Shown: one piece after another, positions 8,554 through 16,994 of the stretch
Layout: each line of letters opens with the position of its first letter
How positions within the stretch are numbered: the first letter of the stretch is position 1
Origin: an uncultured Alphaproteobacteria bacterium
Lineage (GTDB): Bacteria; Pseudomonadota; Alphaproteobacteria; Methylaequorales; Methylaequoraceae
Assembly (NCBI GenBank): GCA_902524895.1
Contig: CABZFH010000001.1
Span: 122,876 to 186,875 of the forward strand
Reading direction: 5' to 3'
Length of the DNA: 64,000 nucleotides
Made by a program: the position numbers and the translations under genes
The notes under the pieces: model-generated
Told to the model about the DNA's origin: nothing
Databases searched by the model: none
Seen by the model: the letters and a program-made list of their open reading frames with translations, nothing else

Positions 8554-9477
8554 TTTTGGATTTCTAATGTGCTTTGACAAGTTTGAATAACCGGTTTTTG
8601 AAATATTATCTTTTTTAAGTAATTTGACTTGATCCTTAGTTAGTATTGGATGCGGGAACTTTTCCAATAAAGAGGCTAAAAGATTAGCTAAAAAAAATGG
8701 GACTGGTATACACAGCCTTCTAACTTTTTTATATTTTAATATTATTTTGATTATTTCTTTAAAATTCAGAATATTTGGACCTGCAAGATTATATATTCTA
8801 GATTTATGATTTATTGTTTTTATAATAAATTCTGCTAAATCTCCAACATATATAGGTTGAAACAAGGTGCCCTCAGAAAAATTTAAAATTGGTAAAAACT
8901 TTTTTTTAAAGGTAATTTTTGGATCACCAATAATTGGAAGGAATGGTGAAAGATTGGATATTTTTGAAAACAAATTAATAAAATTGTCTTCTTTTCCAAA
9001 AACGACGCTAGGTCTTATAATACAAGCATCAGGAAATTCAGATTTTAAATTTTTCTCGCCTAAAAATTTTGATTTTGCGTAGTGTGATTGTGTATTTTTT
9101 TCAACACCTAGTGCCGAAACATGTATTACATGGCTCACGCCTTTTTGTTTTGACGCTTTTCCAATAATACCAGGCAATTCGCCATGAATATTGTGAAATC
9201 TTTGAAATTTATTTTCATACAATATTCCAATTAAATTTATCACAATGTCTGAACCAATGATCTTTTCGGAAATACTTTTTTCTGAAAAATTATTAAGTTT
9301 GATGATTTCTATTTGACCCAAATTACCCAAAAATCTTAATTTTTTAACTTTTTTAAAATTTCTAGAAACTACTTTTATAGTACATGAATATTGTGATAAT
9401 CTAGAAATCAAATATTTGCCAATAAAACCTGAACCTCCAAAGATCAAAATTTTTTTTCCGTTAAGACTAGTACTCAT
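8518..9477 (-). CDS. NDUFA9-like NAD(P)-binding SDR protein (complex I-associated family)
   Basis: Atypical SDR of 319 residues. It begins with KKILIFGGSGFIGKYLISRL, an intact GGxGxxG nucleotide-binding loop, and continues with HVSALGVEKNTQSHYAKSK, ACIIRPSVVFGKEDNF and GDLAEFI. This is the pattern of the alphaproteobacterial proteins related to the mitochondrial complex I subunit NDUFA9, thought to bind NADPH and stabilise the enzyme. Function here is by family only; no nuo genes are in the window. It is alone on the minus strand, converging on uppP with a 36-base overlap and diverging from rnd across 68 bases. Confidence 0.8.
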   Translation of the reverse strand: MSTSLNGKKILIFGGSGFIGKYLISRLSQYSCTIKVVSRNFKKVKKLRFLGNLGQIEIIKLNNFSEKSISEKIIGSDIVINLIGILYENKFQRFHNIHGELPGIIGKASKQKGVSHVIHVSALGVEKNTQSHYAKSKFLGEKNLKSEFPDACIIRPSVVFGKEDNFINLFSKISNLSPFLPIIGDPKITFKKKFLPILNFSEGTLFQPIYVGDLAEFIIKTINHKSRIYNLAGPNILNFKEIIKIILKYKKVRRLCIPVPFFLANLLASLLEKFPHPILTKDQVKLLKKDNISKTGYSNLSKHIRNPKSLEVIVPTYIT

Positions 9478-9545
9478 AAAAATATCTGGTTAATTGTATA
9501 ATAAAGTTGTATTTTGCTTATTAAATATAAACTTTTTAATAAAAA

Positions 9546-10196
9546 ATGAAATCATTAAAATTAAACGATAAACATTTTTATATCTATGAAAACGATTTGC
9601 CAAAAGATTTTAGACCCGGTATTTCTATAGCTATTGATTCTGAAACCACAGGTCTTTCATTAGTTAGAGACAGACTCTGCTTGTTACAACTTTCTTACGA
9701 AAAAAATAGTTGTCACATAGTCAAATTTGATTCTGATTTTTTCAATCAAGATACTTCCCCTAAAAATTTAATTAAATTATTGAAAAATGATAAAGTAGAA
9801 AAAATTTTTCATTATGCTAGATTTGACTTAGCAATGATAAAGAAATTCTTAAAAATCGAATGCAAAAATATTTTCTGTACAAAAATAGCCTCAAAACTTG
9901 TAAGAACATATACAGATAAGCATGGTTTAAAAGAACTCTGTAAGGAGCTGTTAGAAATTGAATTAAGTAAAACACAACAATCCTCTGATTGGTCTCAAAG
10001 TACTCTTTCAAATAACCAAATTAAATATGCTGGTTCAGATGTATTTTATCTTATTGATATAAAAAAAAAATTAATTGAAATGCTACAAAGAGAAAATAGA
10101 TTGGATCTGGCATATAAAATATTTGATTTTATAAGTACTAGAGTAGACCTAGATTTACTTGGATGGGATCAAAACGATATATTTTCACATTCTTAA
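9546..10196 (+). CDS. rnd: Ribonuclease D-type 3'-5' exonuclease
   Basis: DEDDy exonuclease, probably trimming tRNA or other structured RNA 3' ends. The motifs are visible: Exo I with Asp31 and Glu33 (AIDSETTGLS), Exo II Asp94 (HYARFDLAMI), and Exo III Tyr161/Asp165 (YAGSDVFYLIDI). At 216 residues it has only the catalytic domain and lacks the HRDC domains of E. coli RNase D, as in other alphaproteobacterial short forms. It starts the rnd-kdsD-lptC-lptA-lptB run; its stop is one base before the kdsD ATG. Confidence 0.88.
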   Translation: MKSLKLNDKHFYIYENDLPKDFRPGISIAIDSETTGLSLVRDRLCLLQLSYEKNSCHIVKFDSDFFNQDTSPKNLIKLLKNDKVEKIFHYARFDLAMIKKFLKIECKNIFCTKIASKLVRTYTDKHGLKELCKELLEIELSKTQQSSDWSQSTLSNNQIKYAGSDVFYLIDIKKKLIEMLQRENRLDLAYKIFDFISTRVDLDLLGWDQNDIFSHS

Positions 10197-10197
10197 A

Positions 10198-11142
10198 ATG
10201 ACGGAAATTCAAACTGGAAAAATTGTGATTGATACTGAGATTAAAGCTCTAGTTAAATTGAGAGATGCACTTTCTAAAGAATTTAAAGATGCAATAAATA
10301 TTTTAAAAAATACTAGAGGAAAAATAGTAGTTTCTGGGATTGGAAAAAGTGGTCATATTGCAAAAAAAATTTCTTCAACGCTTTCTTCAATTGGATCCTC
10401 CTCCTTTTTTATTCATCCTGCTGAAGCTAATCACGGGGACTTGGGCATGATAACTAAAGATGAATGTTTAATCTTAATTTCAAATTCTGGTGAGACTGTG
10501 GAATTGTTTAATCTAATCGTACATAGCCAAAAACTAAAGGTTCCAATTATCTCAATTACGAGTGAAAGGAAAAGTACGTTGGCAAAGAAAAGTGATGTGT
10601 TTTTAGAAATTCCAAAAAATATTGAAGCATGTCCACTAGAATTAGCTCCAACTAGTTCGACTACTTCTTCGCTAGTTCTAGGGGACGCATTGGCAATAGC
10701 GCTTTTAGAAAAAAATGATTTTACTAAAAAAAAATTTTCTGCTTTGCATCCTGGAGGCAAATTAGGCAGATTGCTTTTAAGAGTTAAAGATATCATGAAA
10801 GTTGGAGATGACATACCCATTGTAAAGAAAAGTCAAGAAATGGGAGAAGCCTTGATTGAAATTACCTCTAAGGGCCTTGGTTGTGTAGGAATAATATCAG
10901 AAAAATCTGGAGATTTAGTTGGTATAATCACTGATGGTGACTTAAGGAGACATATGGACAAGAAATTCCTAGAAAAAAAAATTGAAAATGTAATGACCAA
11001 AAACCCAAAAACCTTGAGCGGAAATGAATTAATTGCTGATGCTTTAAGTTTAATGAACAAAGAATCAATAACTAACTATTTCATTACTGAAAAAATGAAA
11101 CCAGTTGGTGTTTTACATGTTCACAATATTTTAAAAATTTAA
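10198..11142 (+). CDS. kdsD: D-arabinose 5-phosphate isomerase (KdsD/KpsF family)
   Basis: Converts ribulose 5-phosphate to arabinose 5-phosphate, the first step towards Kdo for the LPS inner core. The 314 residues contain an N-terminal SIS domain (GIGKSGHIAKKISSTLSS, HPAEANHGDLGMI, ISNSGETVE, then LAPTSSTT) and two C-terminal CBS domains (from about residue 200; SKGLGCVGI, GIITDGDLRRH, KNPKTL). I chose the ATG at 10198, directly after the rnd stop, which gives MTEIQTGK; the frame continues upstream to 10159 inside rnd but without homology. Cotranscription with the lpt genes fits an LPS role. Confidence 0.93.
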   Translation: MTEIQTGKIVIDTEIKALVKLRDALSKEFKDAINILKNTRGKIVVSGIGKSGHIAKKISSTLSSIGSSSFFIHPAEANHGDLGMITKDECLILISNSGETVELFNLIVHSQKLKVPIISITSERKSTLAKKSDVFLEIPKNIEACPLELAPTSSTTSSLVLGDALAIALLEKNDFTKKKFSALHPGGKLGRLLLRVKDIMKVGDDIPIVKKSQEMGEALIEITSKGLGCVGIISEKSGDLVGIITDGDLRRHMDKKFLEKKIENVMTKNPKTLSGNELIADALSLMNKESITNYFITEKMKPVGVLHVHNILKI

Positions 11143-11148
11143 TATTAT

Positions 11149-11718
11149 ATGAGCTTAGATTACAGTTTTTACATTAATTCTCTAAAAAAAATACTTTTCT
11201 TTGTTTCATTTATTCTTTTGATATCAATGTTCTTAAACAAAGCTGTACAAAAATTTAGTCATGAGGAATTAAACTTTGATATAGTGACAACAAATGAAGA
11301 GCAAGTAGTAATTAGTCCTAGATTCATAGGCTTAGATAAAAATAAGAAACCATTTACAATCAGAGCAGAGAAGGCAAAAAAAGATTTAAATAATGAAAAT
11401 CTTTACAAATTAGAAATGCCTTCAGGAGAAATAATTAATAATGATGGTGAAAAACTTTTTTTAAAAAGTGAGCTGGGAAATTTTGATCAGAAAAATCAAC
11501 AAATTTTTTTATATGAAAATGTTCTGCTGAATAATTTAGATGGGTTATCTTTTAAGACACAAGCTGCAAATATAGATCTTAATACAAATAATATATATGG
11601 GGATATGGAAATTATTGGCAAAAATAATAAGGGAAATATTAAGTCTAAGGGCTTTTCAATTACTGAAGAAGGAAATAAAATAATTTTTACTGGTATTACA
11701 AAACTTTTGATTAAATAG
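11149..11718 (+). CDS. lptC: LPS export system protein LptC
   Basis: Bitopic inner-membrane protein that passes LPS from the LptBFG extractor to LptA. A single N-terminal membrane segment (about residues 14-31, ILFFVSFILLISMFL) precedes a periplasmic beta-jellyroll region containing VISPRFIGLDKNKKPFTIRA and FLKSELGNFDQKNQQIFLYE, typical of the LptC/OstA fold. 189 residues is normal. It lies six bases after kdsD and three before lptA, which supports the call strongly because sequence conservation in LptC is low. Confidence 0.88.
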   Translation: MSLDYSFYINSLKKILFFVSFILLISMFLNKAVQKFSHEELNFDIVTTNEEQVVISPRFIGLDKNKKPFTIRAEKAKKDLNNENLYKLEMPSGEIINNDGEKLFLKSELGNFDQKNQQIFLYENVLLNNLDGLSFKTQAANIDLNTNNIYGDMEIIGKNNKGNIKSKGFSITEEGNKIIFTGITKLLIK

Positions 11719-11721
11719 ATT

Positions 11722-12543
11722 ATGAAAATAACATTACTAAATTTTTTTATTTTTGTTTACGTAATTAGTTTTTTTGAAAAACCATTGCTTTCAAAAAACA
11801 AAAACAATGTTGATAAAACTCCAATTGAAATTTACGCTGAAGGAGGAATTGAATGGAATAAAAATAAAAAAGTTTATATTGCAAAAAAAAATGCAGAAGC
11901 AACAAAAGGAAAGTTAAAAGTTAAAGCAGACTTGCTTGAAGCTTATTATGATGAAAGTTCTGAAAAGAATAGTGACATAAAAACTTTAAATGCACTTGGC
12001 AATGTTCTTATTAATGATAATAAAACAATTATTAAAGGGGGTAAAAAAGCATCCTACAATATTAGAAAAGAGCACTTTATTGTGTTTGGGAAAAAAATAA
12101 GCTTGGTTTCTCAGAACGATAGTGTTTCATCAAATCGTAAACTAGAATTTTGGAAAAGTAAAAATATTGCAATTGCAACTGGAGAAGCAGAGGCAATTAG
12201 AGATTCAAAGTATGTGATCAATGCTGACAGACTTGTGACACATCTTGAAACTCTTAAAGACGGAAATTATGAAATAAAAAAAATAATAGCTTACAATAAA
12301 GTTATAATAAAAACTAATAATGAGATAGCATATAGTGACAAGGCATTATATAATAAAGATTCTGAGGTTTGTAAATTATTTGGTAACGTTAAACTTAAAA
12401 AAGGAGAAAGTTTTCTTACGGGTGAGTACGCTGAAATGAACTTAATAAACGGAATAAGTAAACTTTTACCTTATCCTGGTAACAAAATAAGAGAACAAGA
12501 AAATAGAGTTAAAGCACTTATAAATACAGATGGAAATGAATGA
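11722..12543 (+). CDS. lptA: LPS export periplasmic protein LptA (OstA-like)
   Basis: Periplasmic bridge protein carrying LPS to the outer-membrane LptDE translocon. An N-terminal hydrophobic stretch (about residues 3-22) is a likely signal peptide. The body shows repeated beta-strand units of the OstA type: IEIYAEGGIEWNKNKKVYIA, AKGNV-like NALGNVLINDNKTI, AEAIRDSKYVINAD and a final KLFGNVKLKKGESFLTGEYA. At 273 residues it is longer than E. coli LptA (185), because it carries an additional OstA-like unit. It overlaps lptB by a few bases. Confidence 0.88.
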   Translation: MKITLLNFFIFVYVISFFEKPLLSKNKNNVDKTPIEIYAEGGIEWNKNKKVYIAKKNAEATKGKLKVKADLLEAYYDESSEKNSDIKTLNALGNVLINDNKTIIKGGKKASYNIRKEHFIVFGKKISLVSQNDSVSSNRKLEFWKSKNIAIATGEAEAIRDSKYVINADRLVTHLETLKDGNYEIKKIIAYNKVIIKTNNEIAYSDKALYNKDSEVCKLFGNVKLKKGESFLTGEYAEMNLINGISKLLPYPGNKIREQENRVKALINTDGNE

Positions 12544-13288
12544 TATTCAGAAACCTTTCTTAGCTATATCAAATCAAGGGTTAAAAGCTAGTAATATTTC
12601 AAAATATTTCGAAAAAAAACGTGTTTTGAATAATATATCTCTCGATCTAAAAAAAGGAGAATCTGTAGCAATTCTTGGTCCAAATGGAGCTGGAAAAACA
12701 ACCTTGTTTTATATATTGATGGGCTTAATAAAACCTGATTTTGGCGAGATATTCTTGCATGATAAAAAAATAACTAAACTTCCAATGTACAGAAGAGCCA
12801 GACTTGGCCTTGGTTATTTACCACAAGAATCATCTGTTTTCAGAGGACTTAATGTTGAGGAAAACATTATGTCTATTCTGCAAATTTCAAATCACAATGA
12901 GATTGAACAAAATAAAAATCTAGAAAAGTTATTAAGTGAATTTGGTATAGAACACCTACGGTTTGCTTCATCATTGTCTCTCTCAGGTGGTGAGAGAAGG
13001 AGGCTCGAAATAGCAAGATGTTTAGCTTCTAAACCTAATTTTATTTTACTTGACGAACCACTGGCCGGGATTGACCCTATAGCTGTAAACGAAATAAAAG
13101 AGCTAATTTCAAACTTAAAAGAAAGAAATATTGGTCTGCTAATAACTGACCATAATGTTAGGAGTACTTTGGAAATGGTGGATAGGGCATATATCATTTA
13201 TGACGGAAAAGTTATTTCTGAAGGAACACCTAATAGTATAATTAACAATAATGAAGTTCGAAGAGTTTATCTTGGAGATTCATTTTAA
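12530..13288 (+). CDS. lptB: LPS export ABC transporter ATP-binding protein LptB
   Basis: Cytoplasmic ATPase that powers LPS extraction by LptF/LptG. All ABC motifs are present: Walker A GPNGAGKTT (about 50-58), Q-loop in LPQESSVF, signature LSLSGGERRRLEIAR, Walker B FILLDEPLAGIDP, and the switch His in ITDHNVR. The sequence YLPQESSVFRGL is typical of LptB rather than of LivG. The start could be the ATG at 12530 or at 12536, both overlapping the lptA end. The next gene is hpf; the rpoN gene usually found between them in proteobacteria is absent. Confidence 0.95.
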   Translation: MEMNDIQKPFLAISNQGLKASNISKYFEKKRVLNNISLDLKKGESVAILGPNGAGKTTLFYILMGLIKPDFGEIFLHDKKITKLPMYRRARLGLGYLPQESSVFRGLNVEENIMSILQISNHNEIEQNKNLEKLLSEFGIEHLRFASSLSLSGGERRRLEIARCLASKPNFILLDEPLAGIDPIAVNEIKELISNLKERNIGLLITDHNVRSTLEMVDRAYIIYDGKVISEGTPNSIINNNEVRRVYLGDSF

Positions 13289-13292
13289 TTTT

Positions 13293-13868
13293 ATGAATAA
13301 TATTTTAATTTCAGGAAAACAAACAAAACTAGGCAAAGCACTTACCCAGTATGTTTCTGAAAATCTTCACTCTTCACTTTCAAAATATTTTAAATCATAT
13401 GTATCAGCAAATGTACTTTTTTCTAAAAGTAACAACAATTTTAATTGTGAAGTAAATATTCATGTTGAAAAAACAACGTATGTTCAAAGCCACGGGAATA
13501 GTAATGATGCTTATGGATCATTTAACATTGCTAACGAAAAAATTAAAAAAAGGGTTAGAAGATACCATAAAAAGTTAAATGATCATAGAATACGTTCTAA
13601 GAAATCTCTAAAAAATAATGCATATCAGTATATTATTAAGAATCCAGAAAGTGCAAAAAGTTCAAAAGAGATCGACAATCCATTAATCATAGCAGAAACA
13701 GAATTCTTAATAAAAACCTTATCAGTTAGTGAAGCTTTGATGTTAATGGAATTAAACGATCAAAATCTAATTTTTTTTAGAAACCAAAAAAATAAAAGAT
13801 TAAATGTTCTTTACAAAAGAAAAGATGGTAACATTGGCTGGATTGATTCAAAATCTATAAAAAATTAA
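13293..13868 (+). CDS. hpf: Ribosome hibernation promoting factor, long form
   Basis: Binds 30S and dimerises idle ribosomes during starvation. The N-terminal domain (about 1-95; ILISGKQTKLGKALTQYVSE, then NCEVNIHVEK) resembles the S30AE fold, and the C-terminal dimerisation domain is present (about 130-190; AETEFLIKTLSVSEALMLME, then DGNIGWID), so this is the long form. I placed the start at the ATG at 13293, which gives MNNILISGKQ and 191 residues; the open frame upstream to 13251 overlaps lptB and has no homology. It lies five bases after lptB and one base before ptsN. Confidence 0.9.
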   Translation: MNNILISGKQTKLGKALTQYVSENLHSSLSKYFKSYVSANVLFSKSNNNFNCEVNIHVEKTTYVQSHGNSNDAYGSFNIANEKIKKRVRRYHKKLNDHRIRSKKSLKNNAYQYIIKNPESAKSSKEIDNPLIIAETEFLIKTLSVSEALMLMELNDQNLIFFRNQKNKRLNVLYKRKDGNIGWIDSKSIKN

Positions 13869-13869
13869 A

Positions 13870-14328
13870 ATGAAAATATCAGATATAATTCCTTTAAAAA
13901 ATATTTTCTTAGACATTAATGCTTCGAGCAAAAAAGCATTGTTTAAATTGATATCAAAAAAAATATCAATAAGATTTAAAATTGATCAAAATGAAATCTT
14001 AGATAACTTAAATCAGAGAGAAAAGTTGGGATCGACAGGAATAGGAAATGGTATTGCAATACCTCATAGCAAAATAAAAGGTATTAAAAAATTATTCTCT
14101 CTTTTTTTAAGATCAAAGAGTCTTGTTGATTTTTCAGCAAGTGATTCAAAAGGGGTTGATATTATTTTTGTTATCATAGCTCCAGAAAACGCAACAACTG
14201 AACATTTACTTGCTTTATCAGAAATATCGAAGTTCCTCAAAATTGAAGGTGTGACTGAAAAATTAAGAAAACTAAAAACAAATAAGGAAATTCAGCAACT
14301 TCTTCTTCAAGTCAATGAAGACTTATAG
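13870..14328 (+). CDS. ptsN: Nitrogen-type PTS EIIA protein PtsN
   Basis: Regulatory phosphocarrier that takes phosphate from HPr. The 152 residues match EIIA-Ntr, with the phosphorylatable histidine at His66 in GIGNGIAIPHSKIKG and the LGSTGIGNG lead-in. Later segments (VDIIFVIIAPENATTEHL) also fit. The donor is presumably the HPr-EI fusion encoded at 32636-34696. It is the last gene of the rnd-to-ptsN run; the stop region overlaps the convergent DUF1150 gene by 17 bases. PtsN without a neighbouring rpoN suggests roles in potassium or stress control rather than sigma-54 activity, but that is inference. Confidence 0.92.
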   Translation: MKISDIIPLKNIFLDINASSKKALFKLISKKISIRFKIDQNEILDNLNQREKLGSTGIGNGIAIPHSKIKGIKKLFSLFLRSKSLVDFSASDSKGVDIIFVIIAPENATTEHLLALSEISKFLKIEGVTEKLRKLKTNKEIQQLLLQVNEDL

Positions 14329-14539
14329 GTTCTAATCCGGATTGTAAAATAGCAGCTAAAGCTGTATCTTTTGTTTCAAATGCTGCCAACAAAGTTCCAT
14401 CGGCACCATAAACAGAAAATATATCGGTCTTATAACTATCTTCAGAATGAAGTTCTTTTTTAATAAACGCAAAACCATTGTTGCCATATTCAAAAAAATT
14501 CTTTTCAAAGTTTTTATTTTTTTTTTCTAAATCATTCAT
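14312..14539 (-). CDS. DUF1150 family protein
   Basis: A 75-residue cytoplasmic protein typical of Alphaproteobacteria, nearly always found directly after an hsp20 gene, as here (8-base overlap). The conserved core is FAFIKKEL, DIFSVYGADGTLLAAF and ETKDTALAAILQSGLEPISLH. The biochemical role is unknown; the pairing with a small heat-shock protein suggests a stress or proteostasis link. It converges on ptsN with a 17-base overlap. Confidence 0.85.
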   Translation of the reverse strand: MNDLEKKNKNFEKNFFEYGNNGFAFIKKELHSEDSYKTDIFSVYGADGTLLAAFETKDTALAAILQSGLEPISLH

Positions 14540-15005
14540 CGTATTTTTTCTTCTTTAGGTTGAGGTTTATAAGATTTTTATCTTTTTTTTTAGAAGAGTC
14601 AGAAATTTCAATTTTTTTTGATTCTTCTTGAGGCACAGGTTGAGTGAGATCAATAAAAAGCAAACCATTTTCCATTGATGCACCTTCAACTTTGATTCCA
14701 TCAGCCAGAATAAAGTTCCTTTGGAATTGTCTAGTTGCTATACCTCTATGAATAAATATTCTATCATTATTAGGTTCAGACCTACTTCCATGTATCAAAA
14801 GTTGATTACCTTCTAAACTAATTTCAAGATCTTCTTTTGTAAATCCGGCAACTGCGATAGATATCCTTAATATTTGTGCAGAAATTTGTTCTATGTTGTA
14901 AGGAGGATAAGAGTCGGATGATAATTTACTAATTCTATCAACGGTTCTTTCAAACTCATCAAAGCCAAGTAAAAAAGGGCTATTAAAAAGTGATAATCTT
15001 GTCAA
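14532..15005 (-). CDS. Small heat-shock protein, Hsp20/IbpA family
   Basis: ATP-independent holdase that keeps unfolding proteins soluble. The 157 residues contain the alpha-crystallin domain (about 38-125): ISIAVAGFTKEDLEISLEGN, QLLIHGSR, HRGIATRQFQRNFILADG and MENGLLFIDL. The N-terminus (LSLFNSPFLLGFDEFERTVD) is the IbpA-like arm and the C-terminal tail is lysine-rich. The start is a TTG at 15003-15005, preceded by TGAGGATGAA; the nearby ATG at 15010 is out of frame. It is coupled to the DUF1150 gene. The upstream region carries a possible promoter at 15064-15091. Confidence 0.9.
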   Translation of the reverse strand: MTRLSLFNSPFLLGFDEFERTVDRISKLSSDSYPPYNIEQISAQILRISIAVAGFTKEDLEISLEGNQLLIHGSRSEPNNDRIFIHRGIATRQFQRNFILADGIKVEGASMENGLLFIDLTQPVPQEESKKIEISDSSKKKDKNLINLNLKKKKYDE

Positions 15006-15063
15006 TTCATCCTCAATCAGTTCAAGAGCGATATTTTAAGACCTATAAAAAGCATCTAATATT

Positions 15064-15091
15064 AAAATATAATTTATATAAAAAATTTCAA
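15064..15091 (-). promoter_or_regulatory. Possible promoter for hsp20-DUF1150
   Basis: On the minus strand, TTGAAA (15086-15091) and TATTTT (15064-15069) are spaced by 16 bases, about 60 bases upstream of the hsp20 TTG start. The -35 box resembles both housekeeping and heat-shock sigma elements. In such A+T-rich DNA chance matches are common, so this is tentative. Confidence 0.3.
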
Positions 15092-15105
15092 CCAAAAAAA
15101 AAAAT

Positions 15106-15181
15106 TGGTGGAGCTGGTCGGGATTGAACCGACTACCTTCTGAATGCCATCCAGACGCTCTCCCAAATGAGCTACAGCCCC
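15106..15181 (-). tRNA. tRNA-Ala (anticodon GGC)
   Basis: A 76-base cloverleaf on the minus strand with CCA encoded. The acceptor arm pairs GGGGCTG with CAGCTCC (one G-T pair). The anticodon stem TCTGG/TCAGA encloses the loop ATGGCAT, giving anticodon GGC. The T arm carries GGTTCAATCC. It stands alone between hsp20 and the TIGR02300 gene. Confidence 0.95.
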
Positions 15182-15286
15182 TTACTGACAAAAAACTTAA
15201 AATAGCTCTTGTTAAAACTTTATATACTATCTTTTCAATTTATTTAATGCTCGAAGACAAATCAAATAAAATAAATGAATGATTTA

Positions 15287-15616
15287 TTAATTTTCCTCTC
15301 TATCTTTTTCAATATCGATAATGTTTTCTACATTTTCATCGTCCTCATCAATTACTTCCTCAGAAACAACTGATTCTTCGTCTACTTCAATACCTTCAAT
15401 GTCAAGATCATTGTTTTCAACTACATTATTAGCATTTTCATTTTGTTGTTCTTTTGTTACTTTTGGTGGTCTCCCTCTTTTTGATATGTTGGTAAGCATA
15501 TTTACATCTGATCCGCAACTTGGACACACAAGCGGCATTTTGTTGAAATCAAAAAAGAGTGTTCCGCAACTTGTGCACTTTCTTTTTGTACCCTTATCAA
15601 TATTATTTAAATTCAA
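15287..15616 (-). CDS. TIGR02300 (FYDLN acid) family zinc-ribbon protein
   Basis: Small alphaproteobacterial protein of unknown function, 109 residues. The N-terminus has a zinc ribbon with Cys14, Cys17, Cys31 and Cys34 (KCTSCGTLFFDFNKMP and LVCPSCGSD); FFDFNK corresponds to the FYDLNK motif that names the family. The C-terminal half is very acidic (many Glu and Asp), again typical. The start is a TTG at 15614-15616 with GAGGA four bases upstream. It is divergent from aroA across 52 bases, the standard alphaproteobacterial arrangement. Confidence 0.88.
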   Translation of the reverse strand: MNLNNIDKGTKRKCTSCGTLFFDFNKMPLVCPSCGSDVNMLTNISKRGRPPKVTKEQQNENANNVVENNDLDIEGIEVDEESVVSEEVIDEDDENVENIIDIEKDREEN

Positions 15617-15668
15617 ATTATCCTCTTAGTCTATTTACATTATTTTTAATTGTTCTATTTTAATTTAC

Positions 15669-16994
15669 ATGAGAAAAACTAATACTCTTAAATCTTATAA
15701 AAGTAAATCCCTTATTGGAATTATTAATATACCAGGAGATAAATCCATATCACAAAGAGCTGTTATTTTTGCCTCGCTATGTTTTGGATTAACAAAAATT
15801 TTTGGTTTACTTAAATCAAAAGATGTCTTAAGTACAGTCAATGCTCTAAAAAATTTAGGTGTAAAAGTTAAATTTAAATCTGATATATGTGAAATTTCAG
15901 GAACTGGTGGGACTTTTAAAAAACCAAAAAAACCTTTAGATCTTGGTAACTCCGGGACTGGGGTTAGACTATTAATTGGTATGTTATCATCGAAAAATAT
16001 TGAGACAACTTTTGAAGGCGACAAATCTTTATCAAAGAGACCAATGTTGAGAGTTATTAAGCCCCTCGAAAAGTTTGGTGCTAAATTCAAAAGTAATAAA
16101 GGAAAACTTCCACTAAAAATACTTAAGTCAGATTATTTAACTCCATGCATAGTAGACGAAAAAATTGGTTCTGCCCAAGTAAAATCCGCGTTAATCTTAT
16201 CAGCGTTGAATTTAAATGGAACTACAATAATTAATGAAGTAGTACCCTCAAGAGATCATACTGAAAATCTCCTTAAATATTTGGGTGCTGATATAAAAAT
16301 AAGAAAGAAAAAATTAGAAAAAAAAATTATTGTTAATGGTCCACAAACTTTAAATAGAAAAAAAATCAAAATTTGTGGAGATTTTAGCTCGGCATCCTTT
16401 CTTATAGTTGCCGCAATGGTTTGTAAAAATAGTAAAATAGTTTTAAAGAACGTTGGTATAAACTATTTTAGAATAGGTTTATTAGAAGTTCTTAAAAAAA
16501 TGAATGGTAAATTTAAAATACTAAAAAAATGGACTGAAAATGGAGAGAAAGTAGCTGATCTTGAAATTAAATCATCAAATTTAAAAGGGATAAAAGTTTC
16601 AGGAGATATTTCTACAAGGCTTATAGACGAATACCCTATATTATTTGTCGCGGCTTCATTTGCTAAAGGTACAACTGAATTTATAAATTTGAAAGAATTA
16701 AGATATAAGGAAAGTGATCGACTTTCTGCGATGTCTGAAGCGTTGGAAAAATCTGGAGTTAAATTAAAGCAAGAAAAAGATTCTATAAAGATTTTTGGTT
16801 CAAGAAAACAGAATGGAGGTGTGAAAATTAAAACATATAATGATCATAGAGTGGCAATGTCTATGCTTGTTTTTGGACTTGCATCAGATGAACCAATTAA
16901 AGTTGATGATATAAGTATGATTAAAACATCATTTCCTAATTTTGCAGAACTATTAAAAAAAATTGGAGCAAAGGTTAAGTATGTTCAAAAATAA
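15669..16994 (+). CDS. aroA: 3-phosphoshikimate 1-carboxyvinyltransferase (EPSP synthase)
   Basis: Sixth step of the shikimate pathway, joining PEP to shikimate 3-phosphate. The 441 residues contain the PEP-binding motifs GDKSISQRAVIFAS (about 19-32) and LDLGNSGTGVRLLIG (about 91-105), plus RDHTENLLKYLGA and ELRYKESDRLSAM. The LGNSGT-type loop has the alphaproteobacterial (class II-like) look. It starts a long plus-strand run reaching folC and overlaps the start of cmk by 14 bases. Confidence 0.96.
   Translation: MRKTNTLKSYKSKSLIGIINIPGDKSISQRAVIFASLCFGLTKIFGLLKSKDVLSTVNALKNLGVKVKFKSDICEISGTGGTFKKPKKPLDLGNSGTGVRLLIGMLSSKNIETTFEGDKSLSKRPMLRVIKPLEKFGAKFKSNKGKLPLKILKSDYLTPCIVDEKIGSAQVKSALILSALNLNGTTIINEVVPSRDHTENLLKYLGADIKIRKKKLEKKIIVNGPQTLNRKKIKICGDFSSASFLIVAAMVCKNSKIVLKNVGINYFRIGLLEVLKKMNGKFKILKKWTENGEKVADLEIKSSNLKGIKVSGDISTRLIDEYPILFVAASFAKGTTEFINLKELRYKESDRLSAMSEALEKSGVKLKQEKDSIKIFGSRKQNGGVKIKTYNDHRVAMSMLVFGLASDEPIKVDDISMIKTSFPNFAELLKKIGAKVKYVQK

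Noticed and set aside
10431..10820. Minus-strand ORF of 129 codons inside kdsD
   Set aside because: Shadow of the SIS/CBS coding frame; no domain or start signal.
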